Of a stretch of 64,000 bases of DNA, positions 1 through 9,340 are shown piece by piece; the first letter of the stretch is position 1; the number at the start of each line of letters is the position of its first letter. The notes beneath the pieces are model-generated. The model did not search any database. It worked only from the letters and a program-made list of their open reading frames with translations, and was not told where the DNA came from. The position numbers and the translations under genes were made by a program. Source of the stretch: Anaerolineae bacterium (GTDB taxonomy: Bacteria > Chloroflexota > Anaerolineae > Promineifilales > Promineifilaceae); assembly GCA_007123775.1 (NCBI GenBank), contig SLGK01000061.1:1-64000 (forward strand), given 5' to 3'.

Positions 1-146
1 TAGGACTTGTAGGTCTCGTTTTGCTTCGTTTGTTGGGTGTGTCTGATAGCCGTTTTCTTTGCCAACCCCCTGTCTTGCTCTCACATCTCTCTATTTTTGG
101 TCATACTGCTTCGAATTCCCAGAATCGTGCATGGCCTTCTTCACGC

Positions 147-183
147 CTCACGTTTTACGTTTCACGTTTTACGTTTCACGCCT
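147..183. repeat. Heptamer repeat TTTTACG/TTTCACG
   Basis: Alternating 7-bp units (TTTTACG, TTTCACG) lie downstream of glyQS. This is the same family as the GTAAAAC arrays near 17.3, 41.5 and 60.7 kb. The rest of the first 240 bp shows no convincing gene on either strand. Confidence 0.7.
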
Positions 184-186
184 AAA

Positions 187-214
187 AGAAAACGCCCCAA
201 TTGGGGCGTTTTCT
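187..214 (-). terminator. Rho-independent terminator after glyQS
   Basis: The perfect palindrome gaaaacgccccaattggggcg continues into gttttc, giving a GC-rich stem with T-runs on both sides. It lies 27 bp past the minus-strand glyQS stop and could terminate in either direction. Confidence 0.85.
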
Positions 215-240
215 CAAACAGTGTTGGCGGCACTCTTATA

Positions 241-3210
241 CTAAAACCCTTCTAACTCGGAAAGGTCTGCCAGCCCTGCGGTCAGGGCGGCGATGTGCTG
301 CATTAGCGCTAACCGATTATGCCTCACTTCTTCATTTTCGTCCATAACAAGCACATTGTCAAAAAATCGATTGATCACGGGAGCCATCTGGCGTAAATTG
401 GCCACAAAAGCAGGGATGGTGCCGTCCTGGTTGGCCACAGCCCTTTCATAAGCAACCAATAACGCTTTCTCCTCATCCAGTGCAAAGTCGGCCGAGCGCA
501 AATTAAACGCTTGTTCCTGGCTACGGACGATGCGGACGCAGCGAGCATAGGCATCAAGCAGGTCGGGCCAGTCCGGTTCGGTAATAGCCTGCGAGAGGGC
601 AACGGCCGTTTCGGTGGCAGCGTAGGGATCATAGGCCTGTTCAGCCAGGACCGCCTTAACCACGCTGGCCGCATGGCCTTGTTCACGCAGAACGCCTTCT
701 AAACGGCCGTTGATAAAGTCCATGACCGCCGCCTGCGTCGTTTCATCGCTTTCCAGCGGCAACAAACGGGCCGCAGCGGCCAGGCCGGCACCCAAATCAA
801 ATGAAACCTGATTACTCGTCAAGTTCTGAATAATGTGCAAAGCTGCCCGGCGCAAAGCAAACGGATCGTTCGAACCTTTGGGTGCCAGGCCAGCAGCAAA
901 CAGCCCCATCAGGCTGTCCAGCCGGTCGGCCAGGGCCAAAGCCAGGCCCGGTTTGGTGTGGCTGACCGCTTCGTACTGCTCGGCAAGGGCGACGGCCACT
1001 GCCTCTGCTTCGCCGCTGAGACGAGCATAGTGACCACCCATAATCCCTTGCAGCGAGGTCATTTCTACCACCATATTGGTAGCCAGGTCCGCTTTTGAAA
1101 GAGCCGCAGCCCGGTTGGCAACGGCCGTTTCTGCGTCAGACAGGCCCAGCATCATAGCCACCTGCGGCGTCAACTCTTCTAGCCGATGTACCTTGTCCAG
1201 CATAGACCCCAGCTTTGTCTGGAAGGTCAGCGTGGACAGCTTGGGCAAAAAGTCAGCCAGCGGGTGGGCAGTATCTTGCTTGTAGAAAAACTCGGCATCG
1301 GCAAAACGAGCCCGAATCACATGCTCATTGCCATCCACCACAATATCCAGATGGCGCTCATCCCCGTTGCGAACGCCAATGAAGTAAGGCAAGAGGGTAC
1401 CCTGGCGATTGTAAACTGGGAAGTAACGCTGGTGCTTACGCATAACGGCTACCAATACAGCCTCCGGCAGTTCCAGAAAGCGTTGGTCAAACCGGCCGCG
1501 CAGCGGTGTTGGTCGCTCCACCAGATTGGCCACCTCACTGAGTAACTCGGGGTCATCGGGAATAATACCCCCTTTTTCGGCCGCCAGCTTACCACCAATT
1601 TCGGTGATGCGCCGCTCTCGCTGCTGCTGTTCTAGCACAACGCCTGCTTTACGCAGGCTGATCGGGTAGCTGCGGGCATCCTGGATAGTCAGTTGCGGTG
1701 CGCCAAACGGCCGTAAACCATAGCTAAAACGGTCACTTTGTAACCCGGCATAGGTAAAGGGAATGACGTCCGGCCCGTAGAGAGCCAACAACCAGCGCAA
1801 AGGACGGCTGTAAACCACGTTGGTCTGGTTCCAGCGCATACTTTTCCGGAATTTGATGCTGGCAACGAGGCCCGGCAGGGCCTCAGACAGGACGGCAGGG
1901 GCAGGGCGACCCGCTTCACGGACAATGGCGGCCACGTACCGCTTGTCTCCTTCTTCGACGACACGCAGGTCGGCCACGTTAACACCTTTGCCGCGAGCAA
2001 AGCCAACGGCCGCTTTGGTAGGCTGGCCGTCGGCGTCAAAGGCACGGTCGGCTGGCGGGCCTTTGACTTCTGTTTCCAGGTCAGGCTGGCGACTGGCCAG
2101 GTTGTGGACCAGAACGGCCAGACGGCGCGGCGTGCCGTGAACCTCGATAAGGCCGTGGGTCAGGCGCAAATCTTGCAGCAGTTGGGGAACCAGTTGCTTG
2201 AGCTGGGCCACGCCGTCGGTGACGTCGTTAACCGGCATCTCCTCGCTGCCGATTTCCAGCAGGAAGGTTTGCGGTGTTTCACCTGAGGTGAATTGGATGG
2301 TGGCGGATTCCGTTGTTTCGGTGATCTGTTCTTCCGGCAGTAAGGGGAACTCTAACCGCTGCCGCTGCGCCCGGTAGGCCTCCGACACCTGTCGCGCCAC
2401 GGTACGCATCCGGTGGAAATATTGAGCGCGTTCGGTGACGCCAATAGCCCCCCGCGTGTCCAAGACGTTAAAAAGATGGGAGCATTTCAGGTTGTAATCG
2501 TGGGCGGGGATTACTAATCCTGCTTCCAGGCAGCGCCTGGCCTCTTTTTCATAGATGTCGTAGGTGGTTTTGAGGCCCTCAACGTCGGCTACCTCAAAGT
2601 AATAGCGACAATGCTCTATCTCGCTTTGCAGCAGGATGTCTTCGTAAGAAATCCCGGCCCCGTATTCCAATTCCCACACGCTGTCCACGCCAGCCAGGGC
2701 CAGGGCAATGCGGTCCAGGCCGTAGGTCAACTCTACTGAAACCGGGTCCAGTTCCATACCGCCCGCTTGCTGGAAGTAGGTGAATTGGGTGATTTCTTGC
2801 CCATCCAGCCAGACCTCCCAGCCGAGGCCCCAGGCCCCGAGGGCGGGACTCTCCCAGTTGTCCTCGACGAAGCGAATGTCGTGCTGGCGCGGGTCAATGC
2901 CGATAGCTTCCAGGCTGGCCAGGTAAAGCTCCTGGGGATTGCCGGGGTCGGGTTTGAGGATAACCTGGAGCTGGTGGTGCATCTGCATCCGGTTGGGGTT
3001 GTCGCCAAAACGGCCGTCGTCGGGACGGATGCTGGGTTCCACGTAAACCACGTTCCACGGCTCCGGCCCCAGTACCCGCAGCACCGTGGCCGGATTCATC
3101 GTACCGGCCCCGACCTGAACGTTGTAGGGCTGCTGCACCAGACAACCCTGCGCTTCCCAGTATTTGAGCAGGTGCAAAATGATTTCCTGAAAGTTAAATC
3201 CTCTCTTCAT
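241..3210 (-). CDS. glyQS: Glycyl-tRNA synthetase, fused alpha and beta chains
   Basis: This cytoplasmic enzyme charges tRNA-Gly with glycine. Residues 1 to about 300 match the alpha chain (Gly[47 protein letters not shown]). From about residue 325 the beta chain (GlyS) begins with [11 protein letters not shown] and runs to the C terminus. The two chains are usually separate genes; here they form one 989-residue polypeptide with a short linker and no frame break. I start at MKRGF (3210) rather than the longer ORF start at 3276 because AAGGA lies just upstream and the family begins here. It is the last gene of a minus-strand run after recO, from which a hairpin separates it. Confidence 0.96.
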   Translation of the reverse strand: MKRGFNFQEIILHLLKYWEAQGCLVQQPYNVQVGAGTMNPATVLRVLGPEPWNVVYVEPSIRPDDGRFGDNPNRMQMHHQLQVILKPDPGNPQELYLASLEAIGIDPRQHDIRFVEDNWESPALGAWGLGWEVWLDGQEITQFTYFQQAGGMELDPVSVELTYGLDRIALALAGVDSVWELEYGAGISYEDILLQSEIEHCRYYFEVADVEGLKTTYDIYEKEARRCLEAGLVIPAHDYNLKCSHLFNVLDTRGAIGVTERAQYFHRMRTVARQVSEAYRAQRQRLEFPLLPEEQITETTESATIQFTSGETPQTFLLEIGSEEMPVNDVTDGVAQLKQLVPQLLQDLRLTHGLIEVHGTPRRLAVLVHNLASRQPDLETEVKGPPADRAFDADGQPTKAAVGFARGKGVNVADLRVVEEGDKRYVAAIVREAGRPAPAVLSEALPGLVASIKFRKSMRWNQTNVVYSRPLRWLLALYGPDVIPFTYAGLQSDRFSYGLRPFGAPQLTIQDARSYPISLRKAGVVLEQQQRERRITEIGGKLAAEKGGIIPDDPELLSEVANLVERPTPLRGRFDQRFLELPEAVLVAVMRKHQRYFPVYNRQGTLLPYFIGVRNGDERHLDIVVDGNEHVIRARFADAEFFYKQDTAHPLADFLPKLSTLTFQTKLGSMLDKVHRLEELTPQVAMMLGLSDAETAVANRAAALSKADLATNMVVEMTSLQGIMGGHYARLSGEAEAVAVALAEQYEAVSHTKPGLALALADRLDSLMGLFAAGLAPKGSNDPFALRRAALHIIQNLTSNQVSFDLGAGLAAAARLLPLESDETTQAAVMDFINGRLEGVLREQGHAASVVKAVLAEQAYDPYAATETAVALSQAITEPDWPDLLDAYARCVRIVRSQEQAFNLRSADFALDEEKALLVAYERAVANQDGTIPAFVANLRQMAPVINRFFDNVLVMDENEEVRHNRLALMQHIAALTAGLADLSELEGF

Positions 3211-3312
3211 GTATAGACATCCTTTCTTAAGCTGCGGGGGATTATAGCATGAGGCAACGATTAGCGTAAATAGCACGTGGCCGGCGGCGTAAGGCCAGAC
3301 ATCGTGAGTGGC

Positions 3313-3345
3313 AGACCTGACAGGTTTGCGAAACCTGTCAGGTCT
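3313..3345 (-). terminator. Inverted repeat, likely recO terminator
   Basis: Perfect 15-bp arms agacctgacaggttt / aaacctgtcaggtct surround a 3-nt loop, 13 bp past the recO stop, followed by a short T-rich stretch. It resembles, but is not identical to, the ACCTGCGAGGT hairpins at 26980 and 41546. Confidence 0.7.
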
Positions 3346-3357
3346 TTCACATACAGG

Positions 3358-4143
3358 TTATTCTTTGAGCAGTAAAGCGGCCTCGCGGCGCAGCCGGTAG
3401 AGAAAGTCCACTGATTTGAGATTACGTTCAAGAATATAGGTCAGGTAATAATGCATGATAACTTCAAGCTGGCTGTGCAACGGCCGTTGCAGACGTAGCA
3501 CCTTGACCGTAGCCCAGGGGCGGCTTTGTAAGTAGCGCATTACTTTGACGACAACGGCCGTTACCGGTTTTGCATTCCGGTCCGCTTCATAACAGTCAGG
3601 GCAGAGCAGTCCCCCCAACTCCGCACTAAAAAATTGGTCTTGCTCTGCAATCGGGCTGGTACAGGCCACACAGTGGAACAAGCGCGGCTGAAAGCCGGTC
3701 AGGCTGAGTAGACGCAGTTCATAATAGCGGGCTGCCAGAGGCAACTCGGCCGTTTCCATCTCTGTCAACCAGACCAAACCATCTGACAAGAGCTGGTACA
3801 CGCCCGCATGTGGGTCCTCCTCACCAACAAAGCGATCCAGCAACTCCACATAGTAAGCGGCGTATGTAGCCCGCACCAGATCGTGGCGCAGGGGGGCGTG
3901 AGCCTCGACCGTTTCCGCCTGCGTTACAATGCCCAAATCACGCCCGACAGCTACAAAAAAGGTGGAGCGCATGAAGAGTTCCACGTGTCCTGTTTTCCGG
4001 CTTTGCGGTTTGCGCGCGCCTTTGGCAATTGCCTTGATTTTCCCTTTTTCACGGCTGAACAGGGTTAGCAAGCGATCCGCCTCACCAAAATCAGTGCGGC
4101 GCATGACGATAGCTTCGGTACGAAAGGTTCGTTCGCGGCTCAT
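3358..4143 (-). CDS. recO: DNA repair protein RecO
   Basis: RecO is a recombination mediator of the RecFOR pathway that helps load RecA on SSB-coated DNA. The N-terminal OB-fold is visible (RTEAIVMRRTDFGEADRLLTLFSREKGKIKAIAKGARKP), followed by the helical part and a zinc-binding pair, CVAC and CPDC. The 261-residue length is typical. The ORF track starts at 4197, but that would overlap the cdd end; the internal ATG of MSRERTFRTEA at 4143 lies 10 nt after the cdd stop and matches the family start. It is co-oriented with cdd and glmU-like genes, probably one transcript. Confidence 0.93.
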   Translation of the reverse strand: MSRERTFRTEAIVMRRTDFGEADRLLTLFSREKGKIKAIAKGARKPQSRKTGHVELFMRSTFFVAVGRDLGIVTQAETVEAHAPLRHDLVRATYAAYYVELLDRFVGEEDPHAGVYQLLSDGLVWLTEMETAELPLAARYYELRLLSLTGFQPRLFHCVACTSPIAEQDQFFSAELGGLLCPDCYEADRNAKPVTAVVVKVMRYLQSRPWATVKVLRLQRPLHSQLEVIMHYYLTYILERNLKSVDFLYRLRREAALLLKE

Positions 4144-4153
4144 AGACAGAGGA

Positions 4154-4549
4154 TCACAGCAATCGTTCCGGACCAAAATGGTCAGGCAACAGCTCATATA
4201 AGGTAAAGGATTGGATGTTCCCGGCCGCGTCGATTAGCCAGAGAGGGACGTCTTGTGGGGCGAATTCGACCAGGACCTGGCGGCAGGCGCCACAGGGTGA
4301 ACCCCCGTTAGACGTAGCCACCGCCACGGCCCGAATCGGCTGGTAACCAGTGGTAGCGATCATACGGACAACGGCCGTTCGCTCGGCACAAATAGAAAGG
4401 CCATACGAGGCATTCTCTACGTTAACACCTGTGAAAACCTGGCCGTCGGCAGCTAATACGGCCGCACCCACCGTATAGTTAGAATAAGGTGCGTAAGCCT
4501 TTTTACGGGCAGCCACGGCAGCTTCTACTAATTCTTCTTGCCTATCCAT
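4154..4549 (-). CDS. cdd: Cytidine deaminase
   Basis: This enzyme deaminates cytidine and deoxycytidine to uridine and deoxyuridine in pyrimidine salvage. The zinc motifs are clear: CAERTA with catalytic Glu, and PCGACRQ with two further Cys ligands. Length (131 aa) fits the small tetrameric class. Three ATG codons are stacked at the start; a GGAG just upstream is spaced best (6 nt) for the third one, at 4549. recO follows after 10 nt. Confidence 0.95.
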   Translation of the reverse strand: MDRQEELVEAAVAARKKAYAPYSNYTVGAAVLAADGQVFTGVNVENASYGLSICAERTAVVRMIATTGYQPIRAVAVATSNGGSPCGACRQVLVEFAPQDVPLWLIDAAGNIQSFTLYELLPDHFGPERLL

Positions 4550-4616
4550 CATCATCTCCTACAGTGGGGAGACAGCAAGACCTGATGCCTGGGTAAACCA
4601 GTCAGATCGCCAGCAA

Positions 4617-5642
4617 TCACTTCCGCACATGGGCAAACGGCCCCACCTGCTGCCCATCGGCTACAGACACCTGCTCGACGGTTGACTGGCGTACGCGGCA
4701 GCCGTGACCAATGGTCGCGTTACGAATGAGGGTGTTGGGACCAATCACACAATCTTCGCCGATAGTAGTATCGCCTTGAATGTAGCTGTTGGGCCAGATG
4801 ACCGTGTCCTGGCCAATGACCACATCCGGGTCAATATAGATAGTTTCAGGATCAACCAGGGTCACGCCGTGGTCAAGCCAGTAGTTGTTGGCCCGCCGCC
4901 GAAACGCCTTTTCGACGGCAACCATTTCGTGGCGAGTGCCGGCCCCTAAACATTCGTCCGGATCGCTGGTGATGATAGCTTCGATGCGCCGGTTTTGGGC
5001 CACAGCCGTTTCAATCAAATCGGTCAAATAATACTCCGGGCCGCTGCGAGCCTGGCGCAAGGGTAATTTGTCCACGTGCGTCCATAGCCAGTCGGCAGCG
5101 AAGCAATAGACGCCCGCATTTAGTTCGCGGATATTGAGGAAGGTGTCGGGATTCGGCCGTTTTCTGGCTTCGGCCACCTCGACTATCTCCACCACCTGGT
5201 TCGCCTGGCCGCGTACCACCCGGCCAAAAGAAGAAGCGGGATCGCCGAGGACAGAGAGCATGACAATCGTCGCCCCTGAGCCGGCCTGTGTTTCGGCCAG
5301 TCGCTGCAGCGTCTCGCGGCGCAGCAGCGGCATATCGGCGTAGGTAATGATGACCTGATCCGTTTGCCCGGCCAGAACCGGTTGGGCCATTAGCGCCGCG
5401 TGACCGGTTCCTAACTGCTCTTCTTGCACCACGTAGGTGGCCCGTTGGCCCAGCAGTTGCCGGACGCCGTCGCCGCCGGGGCCAACGACCACGACAGGCG
5501 GCACGTTTGCTACCGCTTCAGCCGCCTCAAACAGATGCAGCACCATCGGCTTGCCGCCCACGTCGTGCAGAATTTTCTGATACTTGGAATTCATGCGCGT
5601 TCCCTGGCCGGCCGCCAGGAGAACGATGGCGGTAGTAGTCAT
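4617..5642 (-). CDS. GlmU-like UDP-GlcNAc pyrophosphorylase, acetyltransferase half missing
   Basis: The first ~230 residues are a nucleotidyltransferase of the GlmU type: LLAAGQGTRMNS is the nucleotide loop, followed by QEEQLGTGHA and YADMPLL. This predicts UDP-GlcNAc formation for cell-envelope precursors. Residues ~255-335 form left-handed beta-helix hexapeptides (IDPDVVIGQDTVIWPNSYIQGDTTIGEDCVIGPN). The protein then stops at VGPFAHVRK, at 341 aa, where full GlmU (about 450 aa) continues with the acetyltransferase active site. I see no continuation of the helix in any frame before cdd, so this looks like a stable short form rather than a fresh frameshift. GlcN-1-P acetylation would need another enzyme. 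Confidence 0.85.
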   Translation of the reverse strand: MTTTAIVLLAAGQGTRMNSKYQKILHDVGGKPMVLHLFEAAEAVANVPPVVVVGPGGDGVRQLLGQRATYVVQEEQLGTGHAALMAQPVLAGQTDQVIITYADMPLLRRETLQRLAETQAGSGATIVMLSVLGDPASSFGRVVRGQANQVVEIVEVAEARKRPNPDTFLNIRELNAGVYCFAADWLWTHVDKLPLRQARSGPEYYLTDLIETAVAQNRRIEAIITSDPDECLGAGTRHEMVAVEKAFRRRANNYWLDHGVTLVDPETIYIDPDVVIGQDTVIWPNSYIQGDTTIGEDCVIGPNTLIRNATIGHGCRVRQSTVEQVSVADGQQVGPFAHVRK

Positions 5643-5660
5643 TGATGATCTTGTGGAATT

Positions 5661-5709
5661 AGTGCGTAGTTCGTAGTGCGTAGAACCTTGTTACGCACCA
5701 CGAACTACT
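5661..5709. repeat. Inverted heptamer array GCGTAGT
   Basis: agtgcgtagttcgtagtgcg is followed by a short loop and ttacgcaccacgaactact. The 7-bp units and their inversion allow a hairpin. It lies between the glmU-like start and tRNA-Gln. Confidence 0.7.
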
Positions 5710-5789
5710 ATGTCAAAACAAAACCGCGCCAGGAGCAAAAACGGCCGTTTTCTCACCCGTCTCACCACCTGGCGCAGCTATTCTGTACA

Positions 5790-5862
5790 CTGGGGCGGCA
5801 GGATTCGAACCTGCGAATGGCGGATTCAAAGTCCGCTGCCTTAGCCGCTTGGCGACGCCCCA
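5790..5862 (-). tRNA. tRNA-Gln (TTG anticodon)
   Basis: On the minus strand the sequence begins TGGGGCGTCGCCAAGCGG, folds into four arms, and has the 7-nt anticodon loop CTTTGAA (anticodon TTG). The T arm is GGTTCGAATCC and the acceptor stem is TGGGGCG / CGCCCCA with discriminator G, typical for tRNA-Gln. The CCA end is not encoded. Confidence 0.96.
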
Positions 5863-6031
5863 TTGATAAGGCAAGATCGTATCACAGAGTGGGTAGGGGT
5901 GCAAGCTCAGGCAAGCGAGGCAACGGTCTTGGGGCAGGTGAAAGATTGTTTGTAATATTAGTCTGGACAATAAGTCAGAGTACCTGTGCGGCTGTATATG
6001 CTCTACTTCCAAAGACAGAGAACAATTGGCG

Positions 6032-6598
6032 ATGTTGCAAGCACCAGACGAAAAAACAAAATGGCAGGTGATTTGTGAGCAAGCTGTATTTGAGCACCCT
6101 CACATCACTGTATCTATGGAGGCCATCCGCCTGCCTGACGGGCAGATCATTCCCGAATGGCCTCGGTTTTACAGTGGCGATTTTGTGAATGCTGTTGTTC
6201 TCAACAAAGAGAAAGAAGTCATGATCTTAGAGGGCTACCAACATGGCCTTGAGGCTTCTAGCTGGCAGGTTTTGGGGAGCCATTTGGAAAAAGATGGGGA
6301 GCCGTATGAAACGATTCAGCAAGAACTCCTCCAAATGAGTGGCTATCAATCTGATAATTGGATCTACCTGGGGAGCTTTGTGGTGGATGCCGACCATCAC
6401 GGCGGCGTTGGTCATTTTTTCTGCGCGCTTGACGCTGTCCAAACAGCACAACCTGAAAACGGTCCCAATTTGGCCCAAATACGTTGGGTATCGTTGAAAG
6501 ACCTTCATTACGCCCTGTTAGACGGCCGTATCGCCGGTGCCAGTTATGCTATCAACGCAGCTTTAACGCTGCTAACGCTGCCTCGACTTAGTCATTAA
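6032..6598 (+). CDS. Nudix-fold protein with degenerate Nudix box
   Basis: The 188-residue protein resembles ADP-ribose pyrophosphatase-type Nudix hydrolases: an N-terminal dimerisation strand region (FEHPHITVSMEAIRLPDG), AVVLNKEKEVMILEGYQHG, then the region where the Nudix box should be, and the closing strands IRWVSLKDL. The box reads GSHLEKDGEPYETIQQELLQMSGY; the REUxEE core that binds Mg is changed to QELLQM, so usual hydrolysis is doubtful. The ORF-track start at 6026 is a TTG; the ATG at 6032 is preferred. It stands alone between tRNA-Gln and a convergent small gene. It could be a binding or regulatory Nudix-like protein. Confidence 0.75.
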   Translation: MLQAPDEKTKWQVICEQAVFEHPHITVSMEAIRLPDGQIIPEWPRFYSGDFVNAVVLNKEKEVMILEGYQHGLEASSWQVLGSHLEKDGEPYETIQQELLQMSGYQSDNWIYLGSFVVDADHHGGVGHFFCALDAVQTAQPENGPNLAQIRWVSLKDLHYALLDGRIAGASYAINAALTLLTLPRLSH

Positions 6599-6627
6599 TT
6601 CCCCCGACCAGATCAACCACTATCATT

Positions 6628-6807
6628 TCACATCTTTTTCGGTTGACATAAATTTTTCTTTTTATTGGCACGCTCCCCGCATTTTTTGCAGATAAAGCGG
6701 GGATTGTCTACCAATGCCCGGTATTTGGCAGTATCTCTTTTTTTGCTACTGAAGTCGCATAATGATTTAGCCACGGTATCAAAATCCTTCTCGTTTGCCT
6801 CGTTCAA
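6628..6807 (-). CDS. Small CxxC protein, 59 aa, not in ORF track
   Basis: A minus-strand ORF opens at TTG (6807) directly after an in-frame TAG and ends at TGA (6628). It encodes a basic protein with DFDTVAKSLCDFSSKKR, AKYRALVDNPRFICKKCG and a tail NLCQPKKM. The CKKC pair plus two more Cys suggests a small zinc ribbon. The composition looks like real coding sequence, and I recall similar short CKKCGxxA...LCxP proteins in other bacteria, but cannot name a function. It is convergent with the Nudix-like gene, 29 bp apart. The start codon and ribosome site are weak. Confidence 0.6.
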   Translation of the reverse strand: MNEANEKDFDTVAKSLCDFSSKKRDTAKYRALVDNPRFICKKCGERANKKKNLCQPKKM

Positions 6808-6985
6808 CTATAATCCATGACCATCATCTTAACAAACCTATCCGTCAGGCCAATCGTTTAGTCCTGGTATAGCGCTCGTAGTCTGATCGTTCAATACCAC
6901 CTGGATTGATCTGATATGATAAGGGCAGTTGTTTCCCGCCTACTTACCAGGTCAACACTTGACTATTCTCCGCGGAGGTGAGCAA

Positions 6986-9145
6986 ATGGACAGTGTCACA
7001 CGCTTCAGATTTCATGGGCTGCTCCTACTGATCCTCAGCCTGTATTGGCTGACGGGATGTAGCTTAGGGGTGCGTTCCGAACCCGAAATTCCACCCTCGC
7101 CCACGCCGACGATTATTGCGACGTTTACGGCCGTTCCCGCCACCGCCCTACACACCCCCACCGACACACCCGAACCCACGGCCACCAACACCCGCCGCCC
7201 CGCCGCCACAGCTACCAGCCCTCCGCCCACATCCACCCCCTTGCCCACCCCACTGCCCACTCTAACGGCCGAGCAACTAGAAGCAGACCTGCTGCCCGCG
7301 CTGCGTTTCCGGGCAGTAGACAACGAGTTCCGTTACCCCATGCAGCGCGTGACCTGGGAATACGGCTTACGCTCGTCTGACTACTGCCAGCACGGGCCAT
7401 ACCGCTGGCTTAACGATGACCATTTACTGCTTCTTCCATTGGTGGGACAAAACGAGTTTCAGGGCAGCTTATTCAGCGATTTAACCTGGCCCGTCGTAGC
7501 CAATTTGCATGGCGAGTCGGCCTGGGGTGTGGATATGCCCCAGACGGATAGTTGCATCTTGCCTAAATGGTCGGCGGCACGGCAGCATCTTATCGAAGTA
7601 GACGAGACAGTACGGCTGCGCGATCTAGCCGGAAATGTGGTCCAGACCTATGATGTAGCTGGACCGCTACACCTGGCACCTAGCGGTCAACGGTTGCTGG
7701 TAGGCAATGTGTGGCTCGATCTGGAAAACGGCCGTTCTGTTGAGCTATCAGGGTGGACCGTTGAAGCAGCCCACGTCCCAGGCTGGACAACCGATGAAAC
7801 CCGTCTCTTTGCCTGCTGCTTCAACTATGCTGACGTTAACACGGGCAGCGGTTGGCACGACGATCTTTTCCCATTGGGCGGTCGCGGCAGTTGGCCCGGT
7901 GAAGCAACCTATTCCCATATCATCTGGACATCCGACGAGAGTCATACCCTACTTTTGTCCGATGCCGTTTTTCCCATTAGCCGCCAACACCCAGAACGAC
8001 TGGTGCCCCTCATTGAACCGGCCGCCCAAAGTTATCAAAATCTGGCTGAATCATTTGAATTGGAAGGCAGCGCATTTTTGACCTGTGGCTTTGAATCACC
8101 AACCGGCCGTCATATGCTGCTGACCTGTGGGGAGGGGGTAGCTTATCTGGTTGATCTGGTTTCGCTGGAAACGATCAGCGTCATTGATGATATTTCTTAC
8201 ACACTCCGGTCTATTCACTGGTCGGCCAACGGCCGTTTCCTCACCTACACCGAATTTGACGACACGACACAGGAAAACGGCCGTGTTTGGCTGCTGGATA
8301 CGGACGGCGAACGTCGCCAGTTGACACAGCAACCAGCCCGCCAGGTCTGGTGGCACCCCACCGAACCGCTGCTGGCCCTGCGCCTTGACCGCCCACAACG
8401 GCTGCGGCTGGTCCACGCCGCAACGGGTCAGGAGCGCTGGCTGGAGATGTTCGAGCCTGTTACGGACCTGGCCTGGCGGCCGGATGGCGAGGGCCTGGCT
8501 TTGCAAACGGGCGATAATCGCATCTGGTGGTTGTCACGGCCGTTTCAGCCACTTCCCTACCACCTGCCCACCGTGCCCATTCCCCTGACGGCCCCCAACC
8601 AGGGGGAAACGCTCCACTCGCTGCGCTGGTCGCCCGACGGCAGCAAGCTGGCCTATGTCCATGACAATCACCTGTCGGTCATAACTGTAGACGCCGGGCC
8701 GCAGACCGTATATATCGAGGGGCTTGATTTTAACATCGACCTGCCGCCCCGTTGGGCATTCTATGAGGTGGAGGGGTTCCCCATGTTCACCTCTGACGAG
8801 CGTTTTGGCGACGGGCCCACGCCCATGCACTACTTCGTTTATGTTCAAGAATATCCCAATCCGGAGGAACGGCCGTTTGCCGAACTGGTAACGGCCGATC
8901 TCAGCGAAGAAATTCAGGCCAACTTCAGCTACACCACCGACACCATCGGCCCCTACACCGTCCACCGCACCGAAAGGTTGCCCTCCATGTCGGGTGCGTT
9001 GACCGTCTTTTTCGAGCTACCCGGCCGCTACCTGGCCCTGGCCCTGACGCCCTACGACAGCGAGCAGCCCTACCAGGATCAAGATCGCTACCTGGATTTG
9101 TTTGAGGCAATGCTGCGGTCAGTGAGAAGTCAGGTAGTCGAGTAG
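6986..9145 (+). CDS. Lipoprotein with Pro/Thr linker and WD40/TolB-like propeller
   Basis: An exported lipoprotein of 719 aa: a hydrophobic signal ending in the lipobox LTGC (about residue 25), a Pro/Thr-rich spacer (PTATNTRRPAATATSPPPTSTPLPTPLPT), then repeats of the form GRFLTYTEFD, WHPTEPLLALRLDRPQRLRLV, LAWRPDGEGLALQTGDNRIWWL, LRWSPDGSKLAYVHDNHLSV, typical of TolB/WD40-like propeller blades. The last ~150 residues form a separate globular region. The start at 6986 is fixed by a strong GGAGGTGA 5 nt upstream. The last residues, RSQVVE and the stop, are encoded by the first units of the following AGTCAGG repeat. Ligand unknown. Confidence 0.85.
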   Translation: MDSVTRFRFHGLLLLILSLYWLTGCSLGVRSEPEIPPSPTPTIIATFTAVPATALHTPTDTPEPTATNTRRPAATATSPPPTSTPLPTPLPTLTAEQLEADLLPALRFRAVDNEFRYPMQRVTWEYGLRSSDYCQHGPYRWLNDDHLLLLPLVGQNEFQGSLFSDLTWPVVANLHGESAWGVDMPQTDSCILPKWSAARQHLIEVDETVRLRDLAGNVVQTYDVAGPLHLAPSGQRLLVGNVWLDLENGRSVELSGWTVEAAHVPGWTTDETRLFACCFNYADVNTGSGWHDDLFPLGGRGSWPGEATYSHIIWTSDESHTLLLSDAVFPISRQHPERLVPLIEPAAQSYQNLAESFELEGSAFLTCGFESPTGRHMLLTCGEGVAYLVDLVSLETISVIDDISYTLRSIHWSANGRFLTYTEFDDTTQENGRVWLLDTDGERRQLTQQPARQVWWHPTEPLLALRLDRPQRLRLVHAATGQERWLEMFEPVTDLAWRPDGEGLALQTGDNRIWWLSRPFQPLPYHLPTVPIPLTAPNQGETLHSLRWSPDGSKLAYVHDNHLSVITVDAGPQTVYIEGLDFNIDLPPRWAFYEVEGFPMFTSDERFGDGPTPMHYFVYVQEYPNPEERPFAELVTADLSEEIQANFSYTTDTIGPYTVHRTERLPSMSGALTVFFELPGRYLALALTPYDSEQPYQDQDRYLDLFEAMLRSVRSQVVE

Positions 9146-9203
9146 TCAGGTGGTCAGGTAGTCGAGTAGTCAGGTGGTCAGGTAGTCGAGTGGTCTGGTG
9201 GTC
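9128..9203. repeat. AGTCAGGT/AGTCGAGT tandem repeat
   Basis: Units of about 7-8 bp (agtcagg, tagtcga, gtagtca, ggtggtc) run in tandem. They overlap the 3' end of the lipoprotein gene and supply its TAG stop. Same AGTCA theme as the riboswitch insert. Confidence 0.75.
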
Positions 9204-9204
9204 A

Positions 9205-9300
9205 CTTCGCCACTCCGCCACTTCGCCACTCCGCCACTTCGCCACTCCGCCACTTCGCCACTCCGCCACTCCGCCACTTCGCCACTCTGCCACTTGCCAC
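9205..9300. repeat. CTTCGCCA/CTCCGCCA octamer array
   Basis: About twelve 8-bp units alternate between cttcgcca and ctccgcca with few changes. There are no spacers, so this is not a CRISPR. Shorter, inverted versions occur near 18.2, 39.6 and 62.3 kb. Confidence 0.85.
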
Positions 9301-9340
9301 CTGGCCCATTTTTTGTTAGCATTCTCCCAACAATTTAATA

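Noticed and set aside
9205-9300. CRISPR-like regular repeat array
   Set aside because: The units are 8 bp in direct tandem with no unique spacers, and no cas genes are present.
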